A stretch of 64,000 nt of DNA from Impatiens glandulifera (GCF_907164915.1 NC_061863.1:4270340-4334339); one strand, 5' to 3'. Positions 45,501 to 58,440 are shown, counted from the stretch's first letter. The notes: generated from the letters alone by a model not told the origin. Numbers and translations are program-made.

Positions 45501-48193
45501 GAGAAATGATATTCTCAACGACAAGATAGCGAAAGCAAGGCCACGAATCCTACGTGGCCTTGCCAGCTAGGAGAGAGAAAAAAAATTAAAAAAAAATTAA
45601 ATTTTCTATTTCCCCCAAAACCAAAAATCCTATTATTTCTATATTTCTATTTCCCCCCAAAACTCAAATCTTATTCTTTCTCTCTCTTTTGTTTCATTCT
45701 CTCTCTTTCTCTTTTGTTTCATTTTTCCTAAACCCACCGGCGATTCTCTTCTTTCATTTTCACCGACTTCTCTTCCGATCGATCGAAATGGTAAGACTTC
45801 TTCTGTTAATGAAACGTTTTATTTTTTCCCAAAACCAAAACCCCCACGACAATCTCTCTCTTTATTTTTCGTTTCCATTTCCCAAAACCCAACCCACTGT
45901 CGATCTTACTGAAACGTTTCATCGACTTCTTATCTTTCGATCGATTGAAATATAAAGACTTTTTTCTTTCTTTCGTTTATCTTCCGTTCGAAATGATTGT
46001 CATATCAATATTTATGTTTAACGTTTATGGTTTAGCTGCTGAATCGATTTAGATTAGAGTTCTAAAAGATCTGGATCTTCATACATGACCTACAAATCAA
46101 ATTAACATTACAATAAGATTATTGAGAAGAAAAGCTGGTTTCGGGACCAGAAAAGCTAGTTTCGGGACCAGAAAAGCTGGTTTCGGGACAAAAAAACTGG
46201 TTTCGGGACCCGAAATGAGTAGTTTCGGGACCCGAAACAGCAAAAAAAAAAAAAATTTTTTTTTTTTTTTTTTTGGAAATGAGTGGTTTCGGGACCCGAA
46301 ATGAGTGGTTTCGGGACCAGAAATGAGTGGTTTCGGGACCAGAAATGAGTGATTTCGGGACACTTTTTTTTAATTTTTTTTAATCTGAAACATTATAATG
46401 AATCTTAAAAAATCAAAAATAATTAAAGATAATGTTATTATACTAGAAATTTACATAATTAAACATTTATTTACAATGTTACAATCTGTCATTTATATCA
46501 CATTTAAAATACAACCTACAATTTGAGAGATCTCAAATAATCTCATTTTTCATTAACTTGATCAATAAGAAGATTTGGATCTTCATACATGACCTACAAA
46601 TCAAATTAACATTACAATAAGATTATTGGTTTATAAAAAAATAAAATAGCAATAAAAGATCGTATAGAAACCATTTCGAAGTTTGAAATCACCCTAAAAT
46701 GGTGATTTCGGGACCAAAAATGCTGGTTTCGGGACCAAAAAAACTGGTTTCGAGACCCGAAACGGAAAAAAAAAAAAAAAAATTTTTTTTTGGAAATTAG
46801 TGGTTTTGGGACCCGAAATGAGTGGTTTCGGGACCCGAAATGAGTGGTTTCGGGACCAGAAATGAGTGATTTCGGGACACTTTTTTTTAATTTTTTTTAA
46901 TTTGAAACATTATAATGAATCTTAGAAAATCAAAAATAATTGAAGATAATGTTATTATACTATAAATTTACATAATTAAACATTTATTTATAATGTTACA
47001 ATCTGTCATTTATATCACATTTAAAATACAACCTACAATTTGAGAGATCTCAAATAATCTCATTTCTTCATTAACTTGATCAATAAGAAGATTTGGATCT
47101 TCATACATGACCTACAAATCAAATTAACATTACAATAAGATTATTGGTTTATACAAAAATAAAATAGCCATAAAAGATCGTATAGAAACCATTTCGGAGT
47201 TTGAAATCACCCTAAAATGGTGATTTCGGGACAAAAAATGCTAGTTTCGGGACCAGAAAAGCTGGTTTCGGGACCCGAAATGAGTAGTTTCGGGACCCGA
47301 AACGGCAAAAAAAAAAAAATTTTTTTTTTTTTTTTTTTTTGGAAATTATTGGTTTCGGGACCCGAAATGAGTGGTTTCGGGACCCGAAATGAGTGGTTTC
47401 GGGACCCGAAATGAGTGGTTTCGGGACCCGAAATGAGTGGTTTCGGGACCAGAAATGAGTGATTTCGGGACCAGAAATGGTTTTTCTTACAACCTAATTG
47501 AAATTAGTTCTGCAACTAAACCCATAACAACAGCCAAACATTATATAATCATACTTTCGGGTCCCGAAATCACATTTTTGGGACCCATAACAGCCAAACA
47601 TTATACAATCATACTTTCGGGTCTCTAAACCATCCATTTCCGGACTCATAATGCAGCAAATACACAATAATCATAGTTTTCTATCGTTAAAATCATTAAA
47701 ATCATTAAAATCCTTAACCCTAACCGCAAAAAGCTAAACGATCTTCAAATCTTTAAAATGATCTACGATTCTAAAAGAGAAAATGTTATTTACCTTGTCT
47801 TTTGAGATCTGGGAGATTTTGAAGTCTTGTATGGAGATATACCTGGACCACCAGCCTGAAAAGATAGTATGAAGTGAACACGAAGGCAGACAATAAAGTG
47901 AACATACACGAAAGAGTTCTCTTACCATTTTCGATCGAAAAAAAATGAAGAAAGTAGAAGAAGTCGGGGATGCCGGAGAGAAAAATCGCCAGAGAAGAAA
48001 TCGGGGTTCGCCGAAAGTGATAAATGAAAATAAGAAAGAGAGGAAAGAAGAAAGAGAGGAAAGAAGAAAGAGGGGGAAACTGAAATATTTAATTTTTTTA
48101 TTTTGTTTTTTTTTTTCTCTCTCTTAGCTGGCAAGGCCACATAGGATTCGTGGCCTTACTTTCGCTAACCCTTCGTTGGGTTTATCATACCTC
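45501..48193. mobile_element. Non-autonomous Mutator-like element (MULE), 2693 bp
   Basis: Flanked by an exact 9-bp duplication. The ends are long imperfect inverted repeats beginning GAG: ATGATA, CAACGA and TAGCGAAAG align in both, followed by an almost identical stretch AAGGCCACGAATCCTA.GTGGCCTTGCCAGCTA.GAGAGAGAAAA. A second layer of inverted similarity extends further in and includes a leader-like sequence ending CGATCGAAATG|GTAAGA on each arm. The centre is three tandem units of about 510 bp with palindromic arrays. No transposase was recognised. It could be a Pack-MULE-like or foldback derivative. Confidence 0.85.
46068..47640. repeat. Tandem units of about 510 bp with TTTCGGGACCCGAAA arrays
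   Basis: Units begin at 46068, 46571 and 47089 with AGAT.TGGATCTTCATACATGACC. Each carries a cluster of TTTCGGGAC-type repeats (46137-46360, 46700-46880, 47221-47480; about 26 in total) spaced by AAGCTGG or ATGAGTGG. Many are the perfect 15-base palindrome TTTCGGGACCCGAAA. A poly(A)-poly(T) core sits in the middle of each cluster (46241-46275, 46766-46790, 47306-47340). Short open frames here are translations of the repeat. Confidence 0.9.
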
Positions 48194-48202
48194 ATTATCA
48201 TA

Positions 48203-48961
48203 ATACATGCGTTATAATATTAAAATATGTTAATAAATTATTTTGATAGAAAAATAATTGTTAAAAGTCGTTTATAATTTTGTAAAATAAAAGATAAAAT
48301 ATATGATCAATTTTTATGTTATTTTTTTTTACTTACACATTCGTTAAACATACAGTTTTTTATAAACAAATTTGTGTTTTATTTAATAATATCCATATGA
48401 CTTGTATATCCGTGTCAAATGTAATTATTTTGATTTTTTAAATTTATATGAGCATATTTATTTACAATATCAAAATTTTGAATTCAACACATATAAATAT
48501 ACTAGAACTATCTTTTTCTGTAAGTATAACAAATTATTTCCCCCCATGAGATGTGAATCATTATAATTATTATAAAAAAAAAATTGTTAAATTAATTTTA
48601 TATTTATATGTATGAGTATACATTTTATAAGTAAACTTTTGAACTTAACTTGTTTGATTTGTATATTTATTGAACGATCATCACTCATTTAATTTATATA
48701 AAAATTAAATTCTACCATGTAAATCTTATTTAGAAAGACTTGTAACTAAAAAAATTGAATTTTAATATTTATCATGAATTATAAAAATTTTAATAATTAA
48801 ATCAATTAAAATTTTGTTTATATTTTAAATTTGGTATCTATATATATCTAATAACGCTTAATTTAAAATGTTGGAGGTGTATTACACGCTCTTTCCATAA
48901 TCATTCACAAATCAGGTAATTTCTCTTCCCTAATTTATTTATCTTAATTATTTTCTCTCTC

Positions 48962-49059
<98 letters not shown>

Positions 49060-50113
49060 AATTTCTTTCCTAATATATATATTTAAGTATTTTTTTCTCT
49101 CCTTACCATATAGATATTTATATTTTTTTTCACACTAATAATATAAAATATTTTTTTATCAATAATCTTTATATTAAAATATATAATATTATCTAATATA
49201 TTTATTTTTATATTTAATAATAACAATATATATAATAATGCTTAATATATTAATATAGAGGTTTATATACAAACTCATATATATAATATTACTTTCTCTC
49301 TTACTCTATTTTTTCTTAATTAAATTATATTAATATTAATTCAAAATTTTCATTAAATATTAATTATATAACCTCTAACAAAACGTATAATAAAATATTA
49401 ATTATAAAACCTCCGAGAATTCTAATTAATTTAGTATTAAATATTAATTATAAAACCTCTGTAATTAAACCAATTAAAATTTTCTTCTCCACCCAAATAT
49501 TTTTTCTACTTATAAATAATCTTATATCAAAACAAGCTGATATTTTCTTCCTCCTCTCTCTTACTCTTGTTTTCTTTTACATTTTAACTCGGAATTCCCA
49601 TGGATTGTTGAGCACGATTGGATCATCCGATTCTGGCCAATTACATTAGAAATTGCGTAAAGTTTTAGATAGCAACGATAAAGGTTGCATCTTTGAAAGG
49701 GAAGAAGGTTTGGCGATGGCGTCGACTGCGATTCTAGAGACGAGTGTAAGATTGGCTAAAGGAGTTGTGAAGGGTAGACAAATAGTTATCTGATGCAGAT
49801 TCAGCCTTTGCCGGTCTAAAATTGTATGACATTGGTGGGTTGATGCGTTTTGAGTTGTATAGGACGGATTTTGAATGTAGTCGGCCGGTGAAGGTGGAGA
49901 TGGTTTCTATTTACACGGCTAGAGTTTTCTTTCTCTGTGATTCTAGAGATGACCAAGGCTAGAGTCAATCTTCTGTGAATGGCTAGAAGATTATGGTATT
50001 ATTTAATAATTTAATTCTCCAACTTATTATAGTTGATGATTTTGTGTTATCCTAAATAAATTTTATATAAGAATTTTTTTTTCTGTTTATTATTTTAGTT
50101 CTTTGTTTAATGG

Positions 50114-50151
<38 letters not shown>

Positions 50152-50175
50152 CTCAATATAATTACAAATTTTTTC

Positions 50176-50206
<31 letters not shown>

Positions 50207-51183
50207 TATATATCTTCTCTCACCTAATATAATTAATAATTTTTTTTTTTGTTATTTTTCTCTTTCATACTCTATATTAATTATTTTCTCTCACATATTA
50301 TATATATATTTTTCTCTCTTAATTTCTCTTTTACAAATATTTATAATAATAATCCCTAAATTTTTTTTTATAATAATTACTAATTTATCTCTCCTTCTAT
50401 AATTACTAATTTTTTTCCTAATTAATATTTTTATTATTTTATCTCTCATATATATATATTATCTTTTTTTTATTAATTTTAAATAAACTTATTAATAATA
50501 AATATTTATTTATTTTTATATATAAATATTTATAATATACAAAATAGTACCATATAATATATATAAAAATCCATATAATATATATAATATCATCAATAAA
50601 AATTCACATCAAAGTATTACTTTCTCTCCTAATCTATTCTTTTTAATTAAATTATATTAATTTTAATTCAAATTTCTCATTAAATAAATTTACATTCAAT
50701 ATTAATTATAAAACTTCCAACAAAAACGTATAATAAAATATTAATATAAAACCTCCAACAACATAAATATATTATCTTTTTTTATTAATTTAAAATAAAC
50801 TTATTAATAATAAATATTTATTTATTTTTATATATAATAAATATTTATTTATTTTTATATATAAATATTTATAATATACAAAATAGTACCATATAATATA
50901 TATAAAAATCCATATAATATATATATATAATAACATCAATAAAAATTCACATCAAAGTATTACTTTCTCTCCTAATCTATTCTTCTTAATTAAATTATAT
51001 TAATAATAATTCAAATTTCTCATTAAATAAATTTACATTCAATATTAATTATAAATTTCCAACAAAAACGTATAATAAAATATTAATATAAAACCTCCAA
51101 TAATATAAATTCTCATTAATTTAGCATTAAATACTAATTATAAAATTTTACAATTAAACTAGACTTTCATTTTCTTCTCTACC

Positions 51184-51250
<67 letters not shown>

Positions 51251-51980
51251 CTTTTAATATGATTTATTAAACTAACAATAAAAATTCACATCAAGTATAA
51301 TTTAAAGTTACTTTCTCTCCTATATATTTTTCTTAATTAAATTATATTAATATTAATTCAAATTTCTAATTAAATAAATTTACATTAAATATTAATTATA
51401 AAACCTTTAACAAAAACGTATAATAAAATATTAATTATAAAATCTACAACAATATGAATTCTCATTAATTTAGCATTAAATATTAATTATAAAACTTCTG
51501 CAATTAAACCAGACTTTTATTTTCTTCTCCACCCAAATAATTTTTCAACTTATAATTAATCATAAATAATCTTAGATCAACAAAATCCAATTTCAACAAC
51601 CACGTCTACCTTTCTTTCTAAATAAAATAGTTGGTGGCTCATATTACTTGATTGAGATTGACCTTATATATCTTATAAAAACTTTGAGGATATAAACAGT
51701 AAACGATCCACCGAAGATTATGAGAATTATTCGGATAAAAAAATTTCGAAATAAAAAGCTTGATCCGACTAAATAAGATGTCACATCAAACAAAGTATAA
51801 CATCAACTCAAATCTAAGTAATTTTAAAAAATATGACACCCAAGTGCTAAAAAAGTCATTGAAGGGTCAAGAAAAAATATTTTTTCAACCTCTCTGCAAC
51901 TTTATTCTAAAGAGAAAAAAAAAGAAGTAACTTGAATGAATTATTTTACAATTGGTAATTATATAAGAACATTTTAATTT
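48203..51980. repeat. AT-rich field with long (AT)n tracts and about 300-bp degenerate repeats
   Basis: (AT)n tracts lie at about 48966-49048, 50116-50151 and 51187-51236. A degenerate unit with TTACTTTCTCTCCTAATCTATTC, TTAATTAAATTATATTAAT and AACAAAAACGTATAATAAAATATTAA recurs at about 49280-49500, 50600-50765, 50930-51170 and 51290-51530. A less AT-rich stretch, 49590-49990, includes ATGGCGTCGACTGCGATTC with about 25 open codons, but no family was recognised. Confidence 0.65.
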
Positions 51981-52007
51981 CCCGTACAACGTAGGGTATC
52001 CTACTAG
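51981..52007 (+). mobile_element. Helitron-like 3' terminus, plus strand
   Basis: CCCGTACAACGTAGGG (51981-51996) is one base short of a perfect hairpin, followed by TATCCTA and CTAG, with T after it. This is the plant Helitron 3' end pattern. The AT-rich repeats on its left are candidates for the element body. No 5' end was identified. Confidence 0.55.
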
Positions 52008-53570
52008 TATTGAATATATTGTATTGAATATATTGTGATTCATTTATATCTATCACCCTAGTTGAACCATATATATATATATATTAAAGATTTTAAATAA
52101 TTTTTAGCCTATTCTTTGAAATAATATTTTTTATTTGGCAAAGCATGTTTTTATTTAATTTTATATTTAAATAGATAACTATTATAACAAGATGGTGACC
52201 TTATAATTAAACCAATCCACATTTAAAAATATTTAATAAACCAAAAGAAAATCTGACAGTTATAAGGGTTGACATATTTTACAAAATAAAAATATCATTT
52301 ATATTCATCATTAAATCCAAATCTTGGTATCGATGTTTTCAATATAAGACTGATATTAGATTAATATTTTAATGGATGACTCTTAATGTTAATGTGACAA
52401 GTAGCCTTAGCCAAAAAATATTATAATTAAATATCTTTATATAATTATTAATATTATTTTGTTTATTTTAAATATTTTAATATTTTATAGATAAATAGTA
52501 GATTCAATAATCAATATCTTATAATTAAAAGATTGCTTTAACTTTAAATTTAATATAATTATTTATTTATATAACGTTAAATTATTTTTTATATAAACTA
52601 GTGGAAAAGCAGTCTTCGGTAACGAAGATTAGGAACAACGCTATAACGCCCCTATAGATAATTTTTATTAGTAACGGTTATAATAAATCGTTACTGCTAT
52701 TAAGATATCAGTAACGACTATATAAAATCGTTACTAATAAAAATTATTTGTAACGGGTATAAGAAAACACCAATATAAATACTAGTGTTTTTATTATTTT
52801 TTTTAGTTAAGGGTATCAGTAACAGTTCTATAAATAATCGTTACTGATAGTCCTTCACTTTAAATTTTATTTAAGGCGTATCAGTAACGTTCCCCTTCAA
52901 AATCGTTACTGATAGAGTATTGATAACGATTATTCTCAAAACCGTTACTGATATATGTTATGTCGTTTAATCTTCACAAAGGGTATTTGTAACGGTTATG
53001 AGAATAATCGTTACTGATAGGCTTTCACTTTAAATTTTACTAAAGGCGTATCAGTAACGATTTCCCTTTAAAACCGTTACTGATAGATTATTGGTAACGG
53101 TTATTCTCAAAACCGTTACTGATTTGTGTCCTGCCGTTTAATCTTCACAAGGGGTATCAGTAACGATTTTCTCAATAACCGTTACTAATAGTCTAATAAA
53201 ACTCGAATGCGTCGTCCTCTTCTTTCTTTTTCATATTTTTTTCTTCGCTCTCCGCTGCCACTCCCGTTCCGCAATCAAGTCGCCGCCAAGGTTGAAATTC
53301 ATCGTCGTCGTCACCAGCAAGAGTTGAAGTTGATCATCGTCGTCGCTTTGCCGCCCTGAACCAATCAAGTCGTCGCCGACAAGAGTTAAGGTATGATTTG
53401 CGGTTTACATTTTTCCTTGTTTCTTCTTTTAATTGATTGGTTCCTGATTTGTAGGTTTAAGATTTGGTTCTTCTTCTAATTGATTGGTTCCTGAATTTGA
53501 TCATGCGCTCCGCTGTAGTTCGACGCCATGTAAGTTCTTCACTCCCCTAGCCTCTAATTCATTCAAATAA

Positions 53571-53611
<41 letters not shown>

Positions 53612-53749
53612 TTGTAATCTGATTCTTCAATCAAATTTGACTAGCAGATTATTGAAGAAATTTGGCTGACAGATTATTGTTTCTTCCATAAATTTGGCGG
53701 GCAGATTATTGTGTTTTTAATCAAATTCAGTTAAGCTTTATATCATCAG

Positions 53750-54100
53750 GTTAGTTTTCTTTGGATTATTGGATTATCCAAATTTTGACAAATAGATTAT
53801 TGGATTATCCGAATTTTTATGTTAGATTAAGTTAGATTATTGGATTGTAGGTTAGATTAAATTAGGTTAGACATTTTAGATTATTGGATTGTATGTTAAT
53901 TAAATTATGATAGATAATTGGATTGTAGGTTAAATATGTTAATTTATTGGATTATATGTTAATTAATTTATTTGATTATATGTTAGATATGTTAGATTAT
54001 TGGATTGTATGTTAGATAATTGGATTGTAGGTTAGATTATGTTAGATTATTTGTATGTTATATTATTAGATTAATAAGATATGTTGATCGTAAATTTTTG
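53750..54100. repeat. Minisatellite of GTTAGATTATTGGATTGTAG type
   Basis: More than ten degenerate copies of a roughly 20-bp unit in direct orientation inside the CACTA element, probably within a transposase-gene intron. Confidence 0.75.
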
Positions 54101-54251
54101 AATTGTGCGTTAAATTATTGGACTAGTTAGGTTTATGAATAATTTAGAAATAATATACTTTATTTAACATAGTAATATTTTGTCTAGTCCTAATAGAAGC
54201 CCCGGACAAAATATGAATGACTATACTTTGTAATGTTCTAAAATATATTGA

Positions 54252-54407
54252 GGGGTTGACAAATTCATAAAATTTACTGAAAGGTCTACGGGTAGATCAT
54301 CGATTGCATGTCCTTGTGTAAGGTGTGCAAATCGAGTATATGAGAATAAGACCGTCGTTAGATCTCATCTGATTGTATTTGACGTAAAACAAAATTATGA
54401 ATTTTAA
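54252..54407 (+). pseudogene. CACTA Transposase-associated domain fragment
   Basis: Open frame of 51 codons: GVDKFIKFTERS, then the cysteine motif CPCVRCAN and VVRSHLIVF, ending at TAA (54405-54407). This is the Transpos_assoc pattern (GV..FI.FA..., CPC.KC, V..HLI) found at the N-terminus of plant CACTA transposases. No continuation was seen. Confidence 0.72.
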
Positions 54408-55592
54408 TATTTTCACAGTGAAGAGAGAAAATATAGGTATTCAAAACTTTTTTTATAACTTTATTTAATTATTTTGAACCAATTATTTTTTTTAAATTTA
54501 TTATACCTTAATCATAAATAATACCTTAATAATCATAAATAATACCTTAATGATCAATAATAATGTAATATCATATTAGCAAAAATATATTTTAACATTA
54601 TCTATAATGTATTATTCTCTAAATCTCAACATTTTTGTTTCATTTTATAGCAAAAATAAACTAACTAAAATAAATACCAGGTACATTATATTTAAAAGAT
54701 CACACTTATGAACCCCCACCATAAGAAAAATAAAAGACAAATTAATAGAAAACACTCCTTTTAAAACATCCAATATCATAAGTCCAATTTATTTTTTTAT
54801 CCAAAACCAAAGTAAAAAATTCTTCATTTTCACAACTCAAAAGTGCCTCATTACTAATATATATGTAAGAAGTAAAAAAAAAAAACTCTACATTACCTTT
54901 AACATTCAAAATAATCACAAATAATAGTGCCCAAACCAAAGCAAGATGTATGTATATACATACACATTGTAAACTATTTGTTGCTTCACTTAATCCATCC
55001 ATCCATCCATCCTGCAATTAAACACAATAATTAATTTCCAACAAATAAAAAAATTATTAACTACCAAATCTATATGTATGATACTTTTTTTTAAATAATA
55101 ATAATAATCCAACAACAACTAATAATTTATAAGAAATTAAAGATAACGATTGTTATCATTTAAAAAAAGTGGAGGTGACCATAAAGTTTAGGTAATAATA
55201 ATAATTCAATAGTTAATATTATAACTGCAAACATCCTGCCTTAGTTTGCATTTCATAATATTAACTATTATTCTTTTTCGAAATTTAAGAAACTAGCACA
55301 ATCTCCACAATCATAACCTCTTTGAATAGCATAACCTCAGCCTCCCAATCAGGAAAAAATACTAACACAACCCTACTGTCATGGCTCCCATTTAGGAATT
55401 GAGTCCGAAATAGATGTTTTTTTTTCAAAATTTAATAAGTTAACACAATCCCTATAGTCATAACCACTTGGGGAAGAAGATAGCACAATCCTATAGTAAT
55501 GGCCTCCCATTAAGGAATTGAATCCGAGACTTAAATCGGTTATCACTTGAGTTACCACAGTAGGTTAAAAAAAATTACAAATAAAATATCTA

Positions 55593-55642
<50 letters not shown>

Positions 55643-56135
55643 ACTATTATTTTAAGAAAACATAGAAGATAGCTACAACATGTAAAAGGCAGATTCAGAA
55701 AAAGAAGAAAATGACTAACTATGAAAGAAGACAAGCATTCAATAGCCACAAATTAACACTACCCCCACCACCTAATTATTAACACTGTGGTCCAATTTTT
55801 TTGCTCTAAAACAGTACCCACCACCATATTCCCATTGTTTTTCAGATGAAAATAAAAATAAAGAACTAGAGAATGAACCATAATGTTCTTTGTTCAAGCC
55901 CTAATCTCTGTTGGGCTGTCTATTCAGAATCGGTTAGCCATGAATTCATTTTATCGAGCATAATGATGAAATGACAATCTAAATATAGGTCATTCAAGTG
56001 ATCTTCTTTTGTAAAATTTAACAATTGAGGCAAAATCATATAAGGATGTGAAAATAGATGTGTATGTTCTTACCACTAGGTTAACTCTTGCTTGATCGTT
56101 GTTGTATGCATCATCTTCAAACCAGTCATGAACTT
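54408..56135. other. AT-rich DNA and 3' flank of the kinase gene
   Basis: (AT)n tract at about 55600-55639 and a (CATC)n run at about 54998-55013. No gene was recognised. Near 55316-55520 a short degenerate duplication (CTCCCAT..AGGAATTGA.TCCGA) occurs twice. Confidence 0.5.
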
Positions 56136-58023
56136 TCAAGAACTCGGGGAATGCCTGGAGTAAGAATTGGATTTTGAATGAGATGGTGATGCTCCTTGGT
56201 GGTGGTGAGTGCGGGAAGAAGACTTGTGGGATTCTGATTTGTTTGTTTGGTTTGCAACATACTCGAGAGCTACAACAATATCACTTATTAAAGGGCGGAA
56301 GTTTGGTTCGTCTTGAAGACACATTGCAGTTATCGCAACTGTGTGATGAAAGCTGCGCTGATGAAAGTTTCCTTCAAGAAGAGGATCCACCATCATCGCA
56401 AACTTCTTCTTGTCCTTTAAGAATGGACGCGACTGCAATAAAATTTCAAAAAATTTAGACCCTGTAGAGAAAATTGAAAGCTTGCAGAACTGAATTTCAA
56501 CTTCAGGTTTACCTAAGATCTTTCGAGAAACTCAATTTGAAGCAATGACTTCAACACTTTGAATTATTTTTTGTAAGAGCATGATTTCGGTAGGCTATAA
56601 CAAATCATCCCACCACAATTACCCCACTTCAGTTAAGATATTTTTATTAAGAATCGAAATTGAGATCTCAGTCTCTAATTTCAAGATGACTATTCTTTTT
56701 AGCAGTCTTCAACAATTTGAATTCTATTTTTGTAAGGCAAGATTTGAGCACGCTAACTCAATCAAGGTGTTTTAGACTCTTTCTTTATGTGATCAATTGT
56801 CATGACTTTCTATGTAATGGTTAAAAAAATACTTCACTTATAAAGAAAAATGCAAAACTCACCCAGGCGACAAGGTTTTGCTCTCCTTGTTTCTTAGTGG
56901 CATCAATTGCCTTTCGACCCGTGATCAGCTCCAATAGAACCACACCAAAGCTATAGATATCGGACTTGAGAGTCAGTTTTCCACTCATTGCATACTCCGG
57001 AGCACAGTATCCATAAGTTCCCATCACTCGGGTTGAGACATGAGTGTTGTCACCAACCGGACCCAATTTAGCAAGTCCAAAATCAGATAACTTCGGATTG
57101 AAATCCCCATCCAACAATATATTCGCAGATTTAAGATCGCGGTAAATAACAGGTGGATTCGCTTTACAATGGAGATACTCGAGTCCCTTTGCCGCACCAA
57201 CAGCAATCTTTATTCTTGTCAACCAATTAAGATGTTCTTTAGTACCATTACCAAGATCTGAAATCTCAAAAACAAAAACAAAACTCAATACAAAATCCAA
57301 CATTGCATTATAATCAAAGATAAAATTACCATAGAGATGATCTTCCAAGCTACCCATAGCCATGTATTCATAAACCAAAAGCTTCTGATCACCATCAGTG
57401 CAGTATCCAAGTAAAGTGACTAAATTCGAATGATGAAGAAGACTCAACATAAGAATTTCAACAATGAATTCCTGGTTTCCTTGAAGACCATCTGGATTAA
57501 GTTGCTTAACTGCAATCATCTGCCCTGATGATTCAAGTCTTCCTTTATAAACCCTACCAAAACCACCTTCCCCAATCAGATTAACAACCCTAAAGTTCTT
57601 CGTCGCGTTAGCAAGCTCGCGAAATGTGAAACTTCGTGCAACTCTACTCTTTTCATCTCCTTCTCCACCATACTTCCCTTTATTATTCATTAAACCTAAT
57701 CATAGTTTAGTGTTCAAACAACAAACATATATACAGTTAGTTAACAATTGTAAATCCTTTCATCAAATTCAAGAACACACTCTTAAATCTTAACTCTTAC
57801 CACCATTTTCGCTATTCCCTTTCCCCTTCCCTGCATACAAAGCAAAATCAATTCATCAACAAAACTAAAAACTAATAATCCAGAGTATTCAACAATCAAC
57901 AGTGAAATTTGAAACATGAAACATGAAACTACCTGATGATTCAGCTACTCGCTTTGAACTATCTTCTTCATCATAATCAGATACATTTTTACTCCGAGTA
58001 AACAAGCAAGAGAAGCAACCCAT
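56136..58023 (-). CDS. Receptor-like cytoplasmic kinase, RLCK-VII / PBL type, five exons
   Basis: Exons on the minus strand: 58023-57933, 57830-57801 (a 30-nt microexon), 57695-57330, 57257-56863 and 56432-56136. They join to 1179 nt, 392 residues, with GT-AG introns. The N-terminus MGCFSCLF has Gly2 for myristoylation and cysteines for palmitoylation, so plasma-membrane attachment is expected. The kinase domain shows GEGGFGRVY (83-90), Lys104 in [17 protein letters not shown] with catalytic Asp203, DFG 221-223, and the activation segment [12 protein letters not shown]. The C-terminus is a short Ser/His-rich tail. It resembles the PBL27/PBL26 branch, which relays signals from receptor kinases. 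The exact orthologue is not assigned. Confidence 0.93.
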
Positions 58024-58440
58024 TGTACAATCGTTACATACAAGATACTAAACCCTAGTAAGAAAGAACAAGAAGAAGAAGAATCGTTCACCGCAGCTCA
58101 TCTTCATTCTTCAGTTCTGTTAGATCGATAAGCATATATACACTGACATTCAGATCTATCTAATATCTATACAAATTACAAAAACAAAAACAAGATACAA
58201 GATTTAAGAAGAATGATTTCAAATCTTAATACATACAATCAATATTCAATCAAAAGAATCCTAATAGCCTGATTCTTTGGCTTCCGCCTTTAGCGGCGCA
58301 GTTGACGATGATGAAGTGATGAACACACACAACACAATCTCTCTTTCTCTCTCACACACACAATCACTGACTCTCTCTCACATAGAAGAACAAGATTCAA
58401 TTTTTTTTAATTTTTTTTTGTGAAGTGGGGATTTTGCATT
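58024..58440 (-). promoter_or_regulatory. 5' leader and promoter region of the kinase gene
   Basis: Upstream of the ATG lie GAAGAAGAAGAA-like and CTCTCT/GAGAGA-rich stretches (58060-58085 and 58340-58385), common in plant 5' leaders. No TATA box was selected with confidence. Confidence 0.45.

Larger units (their letters stand above)
52596..54407 (+). mobile_element. CACTA (En/Spm-type) element, 5' portion
   Basis: The left end AACTAGTGGAAAAGCAG differs from the usual CACTAGTGGAAAAGC-type terminus by its first base. A dense subterminal array follows (52630-53195): TAACGGTT/AACCGTTA and CAGTAACGATT/AATCGTTACTGA in both orientations, as bound by CACTA transposition proteins. A GC-richer CT/CGT leader ends in AG|GTATGA (about 53215-53395). 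A Transposase-associated domain remnant closes the recognisable part. The 3' end and main transposase were not found. Confidence 0.78.

Noticed and set aside
46097..46363. Open frames of 60-90 codons over the TTTCGGGAC arrays
   Set aside because: They are translations of a short repeat (VSGPE / FGTRN type) with poly-Lys/poly-Phe from the A/T runs. No conserved protein.
47945..48127. Lys/Glu/Arg-rich frame inside the Mutator-like element
   Set aside because: GA-rich simple sequence on the strand opposite the leader-like arm. The bias explains the frame.
54742..55017. Minus-strand frame of 91 codons
   Set aside because: Low-complexity AT-rich sequence with (CATC)n. No domain and no splice context tying it to the kinase gene, which has its own stop at 56136.
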